From Pyrus communis (Eukaryota; Streptophyta; Magnoliopsida; Rosales; Rosaceae), in contig NC_084805.1 of NCBI RefSeq assembly GCF_963583255.1, forward strand, positions 9,788,827 to 9,852,826: 64,000 bases of DNA, given 5' to 3'. The translations under genes and the position numbers were made by a program. Positions 12,155 through 24,420 of the stretch are shown here, one piece after another (the first letter of the stretch is position 1; the number at the start of each line of letters is the position of its first letter). Under the pieces are notes generated by a model. It saw only the letters and a program-made list of their open reading frames with translations. It did no database searches and had not been told where the DNA came from.

Positions 12155-12571
12155 ACAACAAAAGAATAATACTTGGCTACTCAAATAATGAGTAGGAGTT
12201 CCTACTCAGAACAGTTCGTTGCCGATCCATAGAACTTAGTGTTTGATCATAACCGTTTATATTATAAAATTGTTATATAAAGATCATCTATGCAAAAATC
12301 AATTAAAACTAAGTTCGTTTAGTCATCGAACTATATAAAAACAGATGAATGAAATTAGTAAAACCATTACGAAATGTCTATATATTTGCTACAATAAATT
12401 GACTAATCGACTTTAGTTTTAATTCATTTTTTGCATAGATAATCTTTACAAAGTGATTTATAATACGAACGATTCTGATTATAAGCACAAACCTCTGTAA
12501 TTCGAACATGAGGAGTTTTGAGTAAGAATTCTTACTCATTTTTAAGTAGCCCAGCATTATTCACAACAAAA
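12155..12571. mobile_element. Mutator-type MITE with 9-bp target duplication
   Basis: The element (12164-12562, 399 bp) is bounded by the exact 9-bp direct repeat ACAACAAAA at 12155-12163 and 12563-12571. It is nearly a perfect fold-back: the left end GAATAATACTTGGCTACT matches the reverse complement of the right end GAATAATGCTGGGCTACT, and the arms extend about 170-180 bp each. Long terminal inverted repeats plus a 9-bp duplication are the signature of non-autonomous Mutator-like elements. Confidence 0.85.
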
Positions 12572-12777
12572 TAGCTCCGAAAATTGGTTACCTTCCATTT
12601 ATAATTTTCTTTTCAAAAGTTTATATTCTGTAAGCCACATGATTCCATTGAAAGATATGCATTGTATCTAAAATTTAGTTTTCTCAAAATAAATTAAAGC
12701 AAACCAATCATATTAAATGTTTTAGGGCTCCCAAATATGTGTTTGACACATTAAAAAACACTGGAGATGTCACATCC

Positions 12778-12884
12778 CGACTTCACCGTAGCACGATATT
12801 ATCCGCTTTGGCCACGCCTTCACGGATTTGTTCCTGGGCAAGAGAATCTCACTACCCAAAATGCGTCATGCTAGGAAGAGAGGG
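12778..12884 (-). mobile_element. Short Cassandra-like TRIM, left part (split by RE1)
   Basis: Starts TGTCACATCCCGACT and is preceded by GGAGA (12773-12777), which recurs exactly after the right part at 23371-23375. This is the left part of the left LTR of a minus-strand TRIM, interrupted at 12884 by the retrotransposon RE1. It shares the GTAGCACGATATT and CCGCTTT blocks with the Cassandra LTRs at 42218-42878. Confidence 0.85.
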
Positions 12885-14312
12885 TGTTGAAGTTCCTTTC
12901 GAGTGCAAATGTAAGGATAGTATAGCGGCACAAGTAAGGGTGTCGAACCACAGGAACTAAGAAACAACTTAGTAAAACCTTTGACTCTTACAAATTAGCA
13001 TTAGTTAAAGACTCCTATGACTTAAAATGGGGGGTTTGAGTAATTTTGGAAAAGAAATAAAGACAGAAAGAAATAGGAAAAATTGGAACTATCTAAAAAT
13101 AAACCTAAGACATGGAATAGGTTAGAAACGTTTTTAGGACATAAATCTAACTTCAAATGAGCATAGACCTTCCCCTAAACATTCCTGAATCAGTGATATG
13201 ATCTTTTAACTTATCCCTTTCAAATGCACAACTAAGATGTTCACATATCTAGCATGGCATATAACTAGATTGTATGAATCCTTTCTTACTTTGCATGTTA
13301 GATGCATGGCATATACATAAAACTTGTATTTGTAGGTGCAACTTAGCGTGGCATATACTCAGATTTAGCACCTAGAAACTCATTAAGAATGAAGAGGATT
13401 ATGAACATCACATGAACCCTAGAACTTGGCATTTATCCTAGAACTTCATGGAATCAATTTAAATGATTAGTTCTGAACCTAACCACATGTTGCTAATGAA
13501 TGAAAGTAGATATGGCAGTCATCCTTATCATTCTCAACAGAAAGCAAACATAAACAAGGTAGCTAAACTTGAAAATATGTGCTTGAAATGATTGAAACAG
13601 AAAACCGATTCTAACTTGCAAATGAAATTGATAAACTAAATCTGCATCATAACATTAATTCAATCATGTCTAGAGCTTCAAAGCAGCCCTAAGTATCCAT
13701 AAACTAAATTAAAAACATAACAGAATACATAAAAAGTTAGGAAAACTAGAACCTAGAAACTGCTCAAGGTTGAAGACTCCTACTCTCTCTAGATTCTCCT
13801 TTTTTTTTTTCCTCATGTAGTGTATTTGTCTCCTATTGAAAGGCTTAGGACTTATCTAACATCTGGCACATTTACATCCTTGAATTGACTCTCATTTATA
13901 ACTCATAACAATCAGCTTTTAGTATTGGAATAACTGAAAACTAGCTGTTATCATAATTTGTAACTGAAGAGCTCCTCTTTATTCTGTTATAACTTCTTGT
14001 CGAAACCTCCAAATCACAAGCTGTAAAGACCATCAGAAATAAGACTTCCATGGCTTTCCAATCATATATTGCCCATTTTCTAATTCGTTCTGAGCACTTT
14101 AGGGCAAAGCTCGCAAGTTGGCTGTTCTGCAAGGGCCTTTTCTGGAGGATCTTGGGCCACTTGTTACAATATTCAAAATAAGATGATTTCTTCAAGTCCT
14201 TACTTTCATCCTGAAATAATACAAACAACAAAATACCTTATGATGTATAGAGATTTTAAGTCAAAAACCTAAGTAAAAGAGGGCATATAAATATAACTTT
14301 ATGCACTCAACA
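12885..14312 (-). repeat. RE1 3' LTR
   Basis: Reads TGTTGAAG...CTCAACA on the plus strand and matches 21623-23059 along its whole length, with scattered substitutions and small indels. It contains repeated GGCATATA-type phrases and a poly-T run near 13799. No gene inside is real; the short open frames are LTR sequence. Confidence 0.9.
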
Positions 14313-16183
14313 AATACCCCCAAACTTAGATTTTGCTAGTCCTCGAGCAAACCAAAACTAAAAGAAACAAAAGCAACACAAAGACAAACATAAGTTAATC
14401 TAAGACCAATTTTGTTGGTGAGACGAATGCATTTAGCTTATGCATCAAGCCTTTAAACCTTTAGGCATCCATAGTTGGAGGAGTTGTGTCTTCCAAGGGT
14501 TTAATAGTGACGGTACCCATAAACGTCTGAAACAACCTACAAAACAATGATTAGAGAAATTTTGAAACAAGATAATAAGAATCAAAGCTCAACTATGCCT
14601 CACATTCCTAACTTTGACTTTACCTTTCCAGCAATCAAGTCTACATGTTAGTGAGGTGCTCTAGCTCAAATTCAACATGTTACTATGTTACAAGCTCAAG
14701 CAAAGAAGATAAGATTCGTCTCAACTCTAATCTCACAGATTCACTCTTTCACTTGATTCTTAGGGCTTGCTCTCAACAAGTATATGTGAGTGAGGTTATG
14801 TAATGGAAAGCAAAATATTCTCACACATAATTCAATTAGAAACAAAAGAACTTTCTAGACAGATCTCATGAAATGAATCAAATACTAAGAATAGGATAAT
14901 ACTTACTAACACCCATGAATACATCTTCAAAGATCAGCTAAGTCTTTCATAAGGTTGTAATGTAAGGTTTTTAGGGTAGGTGAAAGGATGGATAAGGATT
15001 ACTAGAACTTGAGGTTTTTAGGGTAGGTGAAAGGATGGATAAGGATTACTAGAACTTGAGATATACCAAAGTGTCTTCCTTGCAAAACCACCTCTTGAAT
15101 TGATCTTCTTTTCTTTACTTGTTCTCAGCGTCCAGGACCTATGGATTAAGACATTGCATCTTCTTCTTTTTCTTTCTTTTTTCTTCTTAAAATGTTTTCT
15201 TTTTCCCTTTTTTTTTCTTTTCTCTTATTTTGCAATTCCAGCCCATGTTACCTTAGTACACACCACTTTCTTAGTTTAAAGCTTGAGCATTATATTTGTC
15301 TTCATCACTTTGGTATTCCCCAAGCTATAGGGAATGACTATTATGGGGGAAAATGAGTAGAGTTTAGTGTGGATGATGAAAGATATGGCTGTGCTTGCAA
15401 TTCCAGATGGGTAATGTCTCACATAACAAAGGTAGGGAATTAGGCCATTTACTAGTTAAAACATGCACAGCCTAACATCGTCTCAATGAGTTCATTCATG
15501 GGTGATAATAAGCACAAGTGTCCACAAAAGAGAATAACTCTTAGTATTCAATCAAAAATGAATAATGAGATCATTTGAAATGAATTTGAAAGAAAAAGAT
15601 CAAAGTAGAAACAGTTTAATCCCTCTAAAAGAAGCAAATAGGCACAAAATTTCACAAAAGGCAGTCTCCACTATCCTTCTTCTAAGGCTTGAACTAGTAA
15701 CTTTTCACATGTATTCTTAGAACTGAGAGCAGTGGTATTATGTAGCAGATAATACAACTTTCAAAGCATAGCCAAAGTTATGATTGCAAGACTAAGTTAA
15801 ACATGTACATTCCCATTATTTAATTGCAAATAGCTCTAATCATGACTCAAAAAGACTAAAAATTCAATACCACACACCCCCAAACCTAAACAAAGCATTG
15901 TCCTCAATGATTACAAATGAATGCAATGCAAAGTATGGCAAAGAATGGCATAGTATAAATACTAACAGAAAACAAAAACAAAATAAAGGATAAAAAAAAA
16001 AAAAAAAAAACCTAGTTGGGTTGCCTCCCAACAAGCGCTTTATTTTATGTCTAGGCAAGACATAATGTGAAGGTTAAGTGGCTAATAGTGGTGGTTGATT
16101 GAGAGTCTCAGTGACCTCAGGAGTTGGTTTAGAAGCATCGTAGTATGGCTTAAGACGATGGTCATTCACTTTGAAAGTGTTCC
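14313..16183 (-). other. RE1 3' untranslated region
   Basis: Non-coding sequence between the integrase remnant and the 3' LTR, as in other Athila-type elements. A 47-bp exact tandem duplication (AGGTTTTTAGGGTAGGTG...) occupies 14965-15058. A second pyrimidine tract on the plus strand (CACACCCCCAAACC, about 15873-15886), followed by CATTGTCCTCAATG, resembles an internal polypurine tract. A poly-A run lies near 15991. No env-like ORF was recognised. Confidence 0.6.
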
Positions 16184-19100
16184 CTATCTGGATGTTTTGA
16201 ATGTCCACTGCACCATGAGGATAAACATTAGTGACAAGAAATGGATCATACCAACGAGAACAAAACTACCAGGGAAGAGCCTAAGGCGTGAATTGAATAA
16301 AAGAACTTTCTGCCCAATCTCAAACGATTTCCTATGAATTACTTTGTCATGATATGCTTTGGTCCTGTCTTTGTAAATTCGAGAGATTCCATATGCGTTA
16401 TTCCTTAACTCACCAAGCTCACTGAGTTGAACACTCCTCAAATGGCCTGCCTCATTTAGATCAAAATTGAGCCACTTTATTGCCCAATATGCTCTATATT
16501 CCAGCTCCACGGGAAGATGGCAAGGCTTTCCATAGACAAGTCGGAAATGTGACATGCCTATGAGAGTTTTATATGCTATTCTATAAGCCCATAATGCATA
16601 ATGTAAGCACAGTGACCAATCTTTTCAAGTAGGGCCTATAGTCTTCTCAAGGATTTTTTTGAATTCACGGTTAAAGATTTCAGCTTATTCGCTTGTTTGA
16701 GGGTGGTATAGTGTGGAAACCTTGTGCGTGACTCCATAGCGTTTTAGTAAAACCTCAAATGATCAGTTGCAAAAGTGTGTACCTCCATCATTGACTATAG
16801 CTCTAGGAGTTCCAAATCTAGCAAATATGTATTCTTTAAGGAAACTGAGAACAACTTTAGAGTCATTAGTCCTAATGGGGATTGCCTCAACCCACTTTGA
16901 AACATAATCAACAGCAATCAATATGTATAAACAACCATGAGAATTAGGAAAAGGTCCCATGAAATCAATGCCCCAAACATCAAAAATTTCAACAACTAGG
17001 ATTGGGTTTAAGGGCATTTGATCACGAGAACCTAAGTTACCTATACGTTGGCAGTGATCACATGTGACAACAAACTTTTTTAAACAAGCTAGGCCAATAG
17101 AAACCACTTTGAAGAACTTTAAAAGATGTTTTCTTTGCTCCAAAATCAACTCCACAAGGTGAATCATGACAGAATTTTAAAATTGAATGAAATTCAGATT
17201 TAGGTACACACATTCTTATGATCAGGTCTGGGCAATATTTCCAAAAAATGGATCATCCCAAATGTAAGACTTAGCTTGTTTTACAAGCTTGTCTTTTTGG
17301 AATCGATTGAATGTGCTCGGGACCTGCTTAGTGGCCAAGTAATTGATAATGTCTACGAACCAATGATCTGCAATGTTAAGGGGATGGAGCTGCTCATCTT
17401 GGAAGTTTTCTTGTAATGGCAAGTGGTATTCTTCTTCATTAGATGAATGCACTAAAAGGCTAAGATGATCTGCCACAACATTTTTTGAAGCTTTCTTATC
17501 TCGAATCTCCACATCAAACTCTTGGAGTAAAAGCATCCAACGAATCAACTTTGGCTTGGCATCTTTTTTGGTAAGGAGATATTTCAATGCTACATGATCA
17601 GAATAGATAATCACTTTAGTACCAATTAGATAAGATCTAAACTTTTCTAGACCAAAAATAACAGCAAATAACTCATTTTCAGTTGTTGAATAATTAAGTT
17701 GTGCATCATTTAAAGTACGGCTAGCATAGTAAATGACATGGGGAAGCTTGTTCACACGCTGCCCTAAAATAGCTCATACTGCATAATTTGAGGCATCACA
17801 CATAAGCTCAAATGGAATGCTCCAATCTGGTGGCATGATGATAGGGGCAGTAGTAAGGAGTTTTTTGAGCTTCTCAAAAGCTTCATGGAACTTGCTAATG
17901 AACTCAAATGGAGCATCTTTAGCCAACAAGTTGCATAAAGGTCGTGAAATCTAAGAAAAGTCCTTGATAAACCGATGATAAAATCCAGCATGTCCAAGAA
18001 AGGATCGGAGTTCCTTCACTGATGTAGGGGCTGCAACCTGTTCACTATGTCCACCTTGGCTTTGTCTACTTCAATCCCATAAGCAGAGATCACATGGCCT
18101 AAAACAATGCCTTGTTGCACCATGAAATGACACTTCTCCCAGTTAAGCACCAAATTGCATTCCCTACACCTTTGCAACACTAAAGAAAGATTGTGAAGAC
18201 ATACATTTAAAGAGTAACCAAATATAGAAAAATCATCCATAAAAACCTCAATGATGTCCCCAACCACGTCCGAGAATATGCTCATCACGCATCGCTGAAA
18301 TGTTGTAGACGTGTTGCATAATCCAAATGGCATCTATCTATAGGCAAATGTGCCAAATGGGCACATGAATGTGGTTTTTTCTTGGTCCTCAAGGGCTGTC
18401 GCAATTTGGTTATATCCAGAATAACCGTCCAAAAAGCAATAATGGCTATGACCTACAAGACGTTCAAGCATTTGATTAATAAAAGGTAAAGGAAAATGAT
18501 CCTTACGAGTTATTGCATTGAGCTTGCGACCCTCTAACATGTTTGTACTCTTGTTAGCACCACGTCATCATGCTCATTCTTGACAACTGTGACACCAGAT
18601 GTCTTAGGGACCACATGTATCGAACTTACCCATTTTGAGTCAGAAATTGGGTAAATAATTCCTGCATCTAGCAGCTTCAAAATCTCATTCTTCACCACCT
18701 CCTTCATAGGTGGATTTAGGCGTCTTTGAGCTTCTTTGGTTGGCTTTGCTCCATCCTCAAAAAGAATTCGGTGCATGCACTTTGTTGGGCTAATTCCTTT
18801 TATATCAGCTATTGGCCAACCAATAACTTTCTTATTCTCTCTTAAGAACTCTTACTAGCTTTTCTGTCTCAACATCACTTAAATTGGCATTTATAATAAC
18901 AGGAAGAGTATTCTCATTACCAAGATAAGCATATTTAAGATGTTCAGGAATCGGTATGAGTTCTAACCTTGGAGCTTGAATCATAGAGGGAATTGACTTC
19001 TCTGTTGAGCTAGGAAGAGGCTCAAAACTTGGCCACCTTAAAGGCGTGTAAAATGGCATGGCTTCTAAGGCAGCAAGTATCTCAGTTCTTGCTTCATCAT

Positions 19101-19665
19101 ATGCATCTTCCTCACTTTCAGTTAAAGTGAGTGCTCTCTCTAGTGGATAATCCCAACCTTGTGTTTCAACTGGTGCCTGCAATGTTAGGCTTAAATCAAT
19201 AGAATTACATTCATGAATGTGACTAGGGTACCTCATAGCTTCAAGAATTTGAAAAGTTCTTGTTTCTCCTAGAACAGTCATGGTAAGCTTTCCGAAATGA
19301 CAATCAATGATTGCACAAGCTATGGCTAAAAATGGTCGACCAAAGATGAGAGGAAGATGATTTGGTAGAGGGCTCTCCTCCATGTCCAAAATGTAAAAAT
19401 CTGCTGGTAGAACTAGGTCACCATTATGGACAATCACACCTTCCACAATTCCTCGAGGATGAGTAAGAGAACGATCCACTAGTTGAATCATCATACGAGT
19501 TGGCTTGAGATCACCTAATTGAAGTGCTTCATAAATAGAATAAGGCATTAAGTTAATCGATGCACTAATTTGCCATGGAATGGTAGCTTCCAGGATCCTT
19601 CTCCTTTGGTGGCAACTTTCTTTGCAAAACTGATGACACTTTCTCACCAAATGCCACCACAGCAT
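16184..19665 (-). pseudogene. RE1 pol remnant (protease, RT, RNase H, integrase)
   Basis: Minus-strand pol is broken into at least seven open pieces: 18832-19665 (protease end and linker), 18534-18776, 18334-18540 and 18016-18333 (reverse transcriptase, with the catalytic VFMDDFS retained), 17764-17997 and 17222-17755 (RNase H), 16763-17167 (integrase core with GIDFMGPFP) and 16184-16555 (integrase C-terminus). Around 19575 the sequence skips the short segment that in RE2 carries the protease Asp in DLGAS; only the SINLMPYS part remains. Stops and frameshifts separate the pieces, so no polyprotein can be made. The closest visible relative is gag-pol of RE2 in this window. Confidence 0.9.
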
Positions 19666-21568
19666 TGAGTTCCACCATCCTTTTATTTGTGCACAATTCC
19701 TTTATGAACCTCGAATAACCTGGAATATGCTTGATTGCCTTGAAAAAGGGAATAGCAATTTCTAGATTCTTGATTATCTCTAGAAACTCTTTCTCGAGGT
19801 GCTCCTTCTTTGAATTGACAAACCTGCGGGGGTAAGGCATAGGTGGAGTATATCCTTCCACCTTAGGATTAGAATTGAACTCACCAGGTTTAGATTTTAC
19901 CTTTGGAACATTCAACTTGGCTGGAATGGTGCTCTCGTCATGAAGAGTTGATTTAGACTCCTTGTGATGTTGCTGGTAGTCTTCTTCTTCCTCTTGTTGG
20001 ACAACCACAAGTTCATCAATTTGTTGAGGCTCCTTGGTGCTTTTAGGCTCCTTGGTGCTTTTAAGCTCCTTTCCACTCCTCAAAGTGATCGCATTCACCT
20101 GTGCATTGTTCAAATCTTTTGGATTTACAACAACTTGACTAGGAGGCTTACTTGGTTCTCTTTGGTTTATGACTGCTACAATCTGTCCAACCTGAGTTTC
20201 TAAGTTTGCAATTGAATGATCAGTCTTGTTCATGAAAGCTTGGGTTGAAACCTTGAGGTCTTGAGTGCTTTGATCTAAAGAACTCACTTGTCCAGTCAAT
20301 GTACTCATGATGTCTTCAAGAGGCTTGCTTGGTGTAGCTTGGGGAGGTGGTAGATTTTACACATTGTTGTTGTTTCCCCATTTGAAATTAGGATGATTCC
20401 TCCATCCTGGGTTGTAAGTTGGAGTAAATGGATCATTTCTAGGTCTCTGATTTTCTTGAAATCCTCCTACCATGTTTGTTTTTTCATGAAACCCTTGCAC
20501 TTGAGGACATGCCTCAGATGAATGTCCTTACATGGAACACACTTGACAAACAGCCACAACTTGCTTTTGGGATACAAGTTGCTTAACAAGGTTAGTTAAT
20601 TTAGAAATTTGAGAATTATCATTAGAAGTACTAACCTCATAAAACTTCTTGGTTTGTCAATTTTTGAAACTAAATTGCTTCATATTTGAAGCAATGTCCT
20701 CAAACATGGTCTTGGCTTGATCAGCCATCTTGTTCATTAAACTACTAGTAGTAGCATCCACCATCATACGATCAAAATCAAGCAATCCTTCATAGAAATA
20801 TTGCATGAACAATTATTGTTCCAAGTTGTGATGAGGGCAAGAATGCAACAGAGTTTTGAAACAGTCCCAATACTCATGGAACAACTCTTTATCATTTTGC
20901 ACAATTGACATGATTTTGCGCCAAAGCTTGTTAGTGCGTTGAGGTGGGAAAAATTGTTGCTGAAACTTTGAAGCTAGCACATCCCAAGTTTCAATGGATC
21001 CAGATGGAATAGTGTGAAGCCATGCCTTACCCTTCTCCCTTAATGAAAAGGGAAAGAGCCTAAGATGTATCTCTTGAAGGGTCATGCCTTGGATCTTAAT
21101 GGTATTACACACCTTTACAAACTCCTTGATATGCAAATGGGGATCCTCACCTGCCAAACCATTAAATTTAGGTAAAAGATGAATCATACCTGATTTGAGT
21201 TCAGAGTTCTCCATGGTGGTATCAGGATAATGAATGCATGAAGATTCCTCACTGATCTTGGGAATCGCATACTCCTTCAAAGCACGATTAGCCTTGTTAT
21301 CATTGTTGTAGTTGTTGTTTGCCATAGCCATCTCATCTTCTTCTAATTTAGCCTTAAGTGAGGATAAGGCTGACTTAGGTGTATGTGATTCTGAGTGGCA
21401 AGAAGAACTTGGCAAAGATTGAGTTTTGAGAATCCTCACAGGTTTGAGTGTACACCTTTTACCCGAACTTGGTTGAACCACCCTTTGTAGCTGCTCGAAA
21501 TCAATGGGCTGCTTGAATGGATTGAAAAACATACAACTAAAAACAAAATAAATTAAGTTAGTATGCAA
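19566..21568 (-). pseudogene. RE1 gag remnant
   Basis: The N-terminal part (20813-21568) holds the retrotransposon gag domain (KFNGLAGEDPHLHIKEF, then the AWLHTIPSGSI segment). It stops at 20813, and similarity continues downstream through several in-frame stops, including one inside the CCHC zinc knuckle region (about 20530-20560). A C-terminal piece is open at 19565-20308, containing AITLRSGKEL and MPYPRRF. The gag is non-functional. Part of it encodes an acidic, glutamine-rich linker. Confidence 0.88.
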
Positions 21569-21600
21569 AACTAAAAGGAATTACAAAGTTGTTTAAACGC

Positions 21601-21620
21601 AGTCATGGCAACGGCTCCAT
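21601..21620 (-). other. RE1 primer-binding site
   Basis: Minus-strand ATGGAGCCGTTGCCATGACT lies directly inside the 5' LTR. It is a mutated form of the TGGCGCCGTTGCCGGGGA site seen in RE2, a type generally matched to the 3' end of tRNA-Asp. Confidence 0.7.
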
Positions 21621-21622
21621 TT

Positions 21623-23059
21623 TGTTGAAGTTCCTTTCGAGTGCAAATATAAGGATAGTATAGCGGCACAAGTAAGGATGTCGAACCACAGAGACTGAGA
21701 AACAACTTAGTAAAACCCTTGACTCTTACAAATTAGCATTAGTTAAAGACTCATATGACTTAAAATTGGGGGTTTGAGTAATTTTGGAAAAGAAATAAAG
21801 ACAGAAAGAAAAAGGAAAAATTAGAACTATCTAAAAATAAACCTAAGACATGGAATAGGTTAGAAACGTTTTTAGGACATAAATCTGACTTGAAATGAGT
21901 ACATGCCTTCCCCTAAACATTCCTGAATCAGTGATATGATCTTTTAACTTATCCCTTTCAAATGCACAACTAAGATGTTCACATATCTAGCATGGCATAT
22001 AACTAGATTGTATGAATCCTCTCTTACTTTGCATGTTAGATGCATGGCATATACATAAAACTTGTATTTGTAGGTGCAACCTAGCATGGCATATACTCAG
22101 ATTTAGCACCTAGAAACTCATTAAGAACGAAGAGGATTATGAACATCACATGAACCCTAGAACATGACATTTATCCTAGAACTTCATGGAATCAATTTAC
22201 ATGATTAGTTATGAACCTAACCACATGTTGCTAATGAATGAAAGAAGATATGGCAGTCGTCCTTGTCATTCTCAATAGAAAGCAAACATAAACAAGGTAG
22301 CTAAGCTTGAAAATATGTGCTTGAAATGATTGAAACAGAAAACTGATTCTAGCTTGCAAATGAAATTGATAAACTAAATCTGCATCACAACATTAATTCA
22401 ATCATGTCTAGGGCTTCAAAGCAGCTCTAAGTATCTGTAAACTAAATTAAAAACATAACTAAATATATAAAAAATTAGGAAAGCAAGAACCTAGAAACTG
22501 CTTAAGGCTGAAGACTCTTGCTCTCTCCAGATTCTCCTCTTTTTTCTTTTTTTTTCCTCATGTAGCGTATTTGTCTCCTATTAAATGGCTTAGGACTTAT
22601 CTAACATCTGACACATTTACATCCTTAAATTGACTCTCATTTATAACTCATAACAACCAGCTTTTAGTATTGGAGTAACTGGAAACTAGCTGTTATTAGA
22701 ATTTGTAACTGAACAGCTCATCTTTATTCCATTATAACTTCTTGTCGAAACCTCCAAATCACAAACTGTAAAGGCCATCAAAAAGAAGACTTCCACGAAT
22801 TTCCAACCATGTATGGCCCATTTTCTAATTCGTTATGAGCACTTAAGGGAAAAGCTCGCAAGTTGGCTGTTCTGTAAGGGCCTTTTCTGGAGGATCTTGG
22901 GCCACTTGTTACAATATTCAAAATAAGATGATTTCTTTAAGTCCTTACTTTCATCCTGAAATACAGTGCAAACAACAAAAGACCTTGTGATGCATAGAGA
23001 TTTTAAGTAAAAAACCTAAGTAAAAAAGGGCATATAAATATAACTTTATGCACTCAACA
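21623..23059 (-). repeat. RE1 5' LTR
   Basis: A 1437-bp repeat bounded by TGTTGAAG and CTCAACA, pairing with 12885-14312. On the minus strand it would drive element transcription, but the internal genes are broken. Length differences from the 3' LTR come from small indels. Confidence 0.9.
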
Positions 23060-23370
23060 AAAGGGCATGTACATATAAGGCCAGGGACCAACCCTCACCT
23101 CGCTGATGTGGGATGCTATAATCCACCCCTCCTTAGGGAGATCGACGTCCTTGTCGGCGCATCCGAACGGACAGTGAGTCTGGCTTTGATACCAAATTGT
23201 CACATCCCGACTCGCCGTAGCATGATATTGTCCGCTTTAGGCCACGCCTTCACTAATTTGTTCTTGGGTAAGAGAATCTCACTACCCAAAACGTGTCATG
23301 CTAGGAAGAGAAAGGCATGTACATATAAGGCCAGGGACCAACACTCACCTAGCTGATGTGGGATACTACA
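23060..23370 (-). mobile_element. Short Cassandra-like TRIM, right part
   Basis: Continues the left LTR (to about 23120). Next comes a 77-bp internal segment with the minus-strand primer-binding site (plus-strand GGCTTTGATACCAAATTG, a decayed TGGTATCAGAGC complement), then a full right LTR at 23198-23370 (173 bp, TGTCACATCC...GGATACTACA). The exact duplication GGAGA follows at 23371-23375. Its LTR lacks most of the 5S-like block present in the 295-bp Cassandra LTRs at 42218-42878. Confidence 0.85.
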
Positions 23371-24085
23371 GGAGACATATATTTGCTAGTCATGTTTGGA
23401 AGTGACTTTAGAATGTCTGAAATTTGCTGTGGTGAAAGTGTTTTGGGTTCCGAAAGCACTACAAGTGCATTTTGGAAGAAGCTCATTAATGCGCTTTTTG
23501 TAGGAGTAGTTCAAAATGTTTTTTTTAGGATTCACTTGCATTTTTGTTAATGTTTGGTTCCATAATTTCTTCGAAGTATTTTCAATCATTTAAAAACCAC
23601 ATCCGAACACATATTGGTACATATCAAATGCTCTATGTTAATTCACATCTATGTTGGTCCTAGTAATGCATCTAATGTAGAACCCTAAATTATTTGCAGA
23701 AGAGATATATTCTGCATAGGTGTTTGCCTTTCTTTGCATGAACATATTTTTGGGGTCAACACCAAAATTCGATGGGAAGAAAACCATCTCGTTGGGGTCA
23801 CAGTCACCCATTGACCCCACCTTCCCTCCGCTAATTATTAAAACCATTGTTGCCTTTAAAAATTGCTGTTTGGAGACTATTGCTTTTAAAATAAAAATAA
23901 GCATGATATTATATTTTTTACCAAATTTTTTATACTTAACTTTAAACTGAAGCTGTTTTTGGTAATAAAAAAACATATATCAAATGGGGTCAATGGTACA
24001 ACACTGGTAATATCTTTCCCAGCTTACCACACCCAATCGAAGGCAATCTGAGCAAAGAAGCTTTCTTGAGGAATAAACAAAATAT
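23371..24085. other. Intergenic, no gene seen
   Basis: AT-rich sequence with overlapping short open frames on both strands (for example 23638-23976) that show no protein-like content. Nothing is supported. Confidence 0.5.
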
Positions 24086-24168
24086 GGTGTGAGAGAGGCT
24101 CGAACTCTCGACTCAGGATTAATCAGAAGCTATAAGACCTATGCGCTAGCCAACTGCGCCACCACCCC
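24086..24168 (-). tRNA. Intron-containing tRNA, Met-elongator-like with UAU anticodon (possible pseudogene)
   Basis: The minus strand reads GGGGTGGTGGCGCAG... and folds as a tRNA: 7-bp acceptor stem, D arm with matching GCGC sides, anticodon arm, and T arm with GTTCGAGCC. Exon 1 is 38 nt (24168-24131), then an 11-nt intron directly after position 37 (24130-24120), then a 34-nt exon 2. Sequence and intron position match plant elongator tRNA-Met as I recall it. However, the anticodon is TAT instead of CAT, a G:A mismatch sits at 3:70 of the acceptor stem, and the variable region is one base short. It may be a decayed tRNA-Met or read AUA as an odd Ile tRNA. CCA is not encoded, as expected. Confidence 0.75.
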
Positions 24169-24256
24169 TAGGATGTTAGTTGTCCACCTCTTATTTTTAT
24201 AACTTACTTAGAAAATTATATTAACTTTAAATTATGCTTTGTATGCTTTAAATTTA

Positions 24257-24420
24257 GGGAACTTTTACAAAAAACTCCCGGTACTATTTACTTTAACGAA
24301 AAACCACATTTTTATACTAAAAAGTCAATCTTGGTACTATTCACTTTACCCTTTATTTTATTTTTATCGTTAAAACTTAAAGTTTTCAAGCCATTTTCAT
24401 TATTTTCCTTTAAATTTAAT
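24257..24420. repeat. Dispersed non-coding repeat
   Basis: Contains two similar phrases, GGTACTATTTACTTTAACG and GGTACTATTCACTTTACCC, about 60 bp apart, and the stretch TCGTTAAAACTTAAAGTTTTCAA. I associate this text with a high-copy repeat of apple-type genomes, from memory. Termini and class are undefined. Confidence 0.4.

Larger units (their letters stand above)
12885..23059 (-). mobile_element. RE1: decayed Athila-like Ty3/gypsy retrotransposon
   Basis: A 10.2-kb minus-strand element with LTRs of 1437 bp (21623-23059, 5') and 1428 bp (12885-14312, 3') that differ by several percent by eye. It has a primer-binding site next to the 5' LTR, a polypurine tract next to the 3' LTR (AAGTTTGGGGGTAT on the minus strand, about 14314-14328), and broken gag and pol. 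Its flanks GAGGG (12880-12884) and AAGGG (23061-23065) are an imperfect target duplication. It landed inside the left LTR of a Cassandra-like TRIM. The gene order gag-protease-RT-RNaseH-integrase is that of Ty3/gypsy. Confidence 0.9.

Noticed and set aside
23638..23976. 112-codon minus-strand frame near the tRNA-like gene
   Set aside because: No protein-like pattern, overlaps frames on the other strand, and has no splice or start context.
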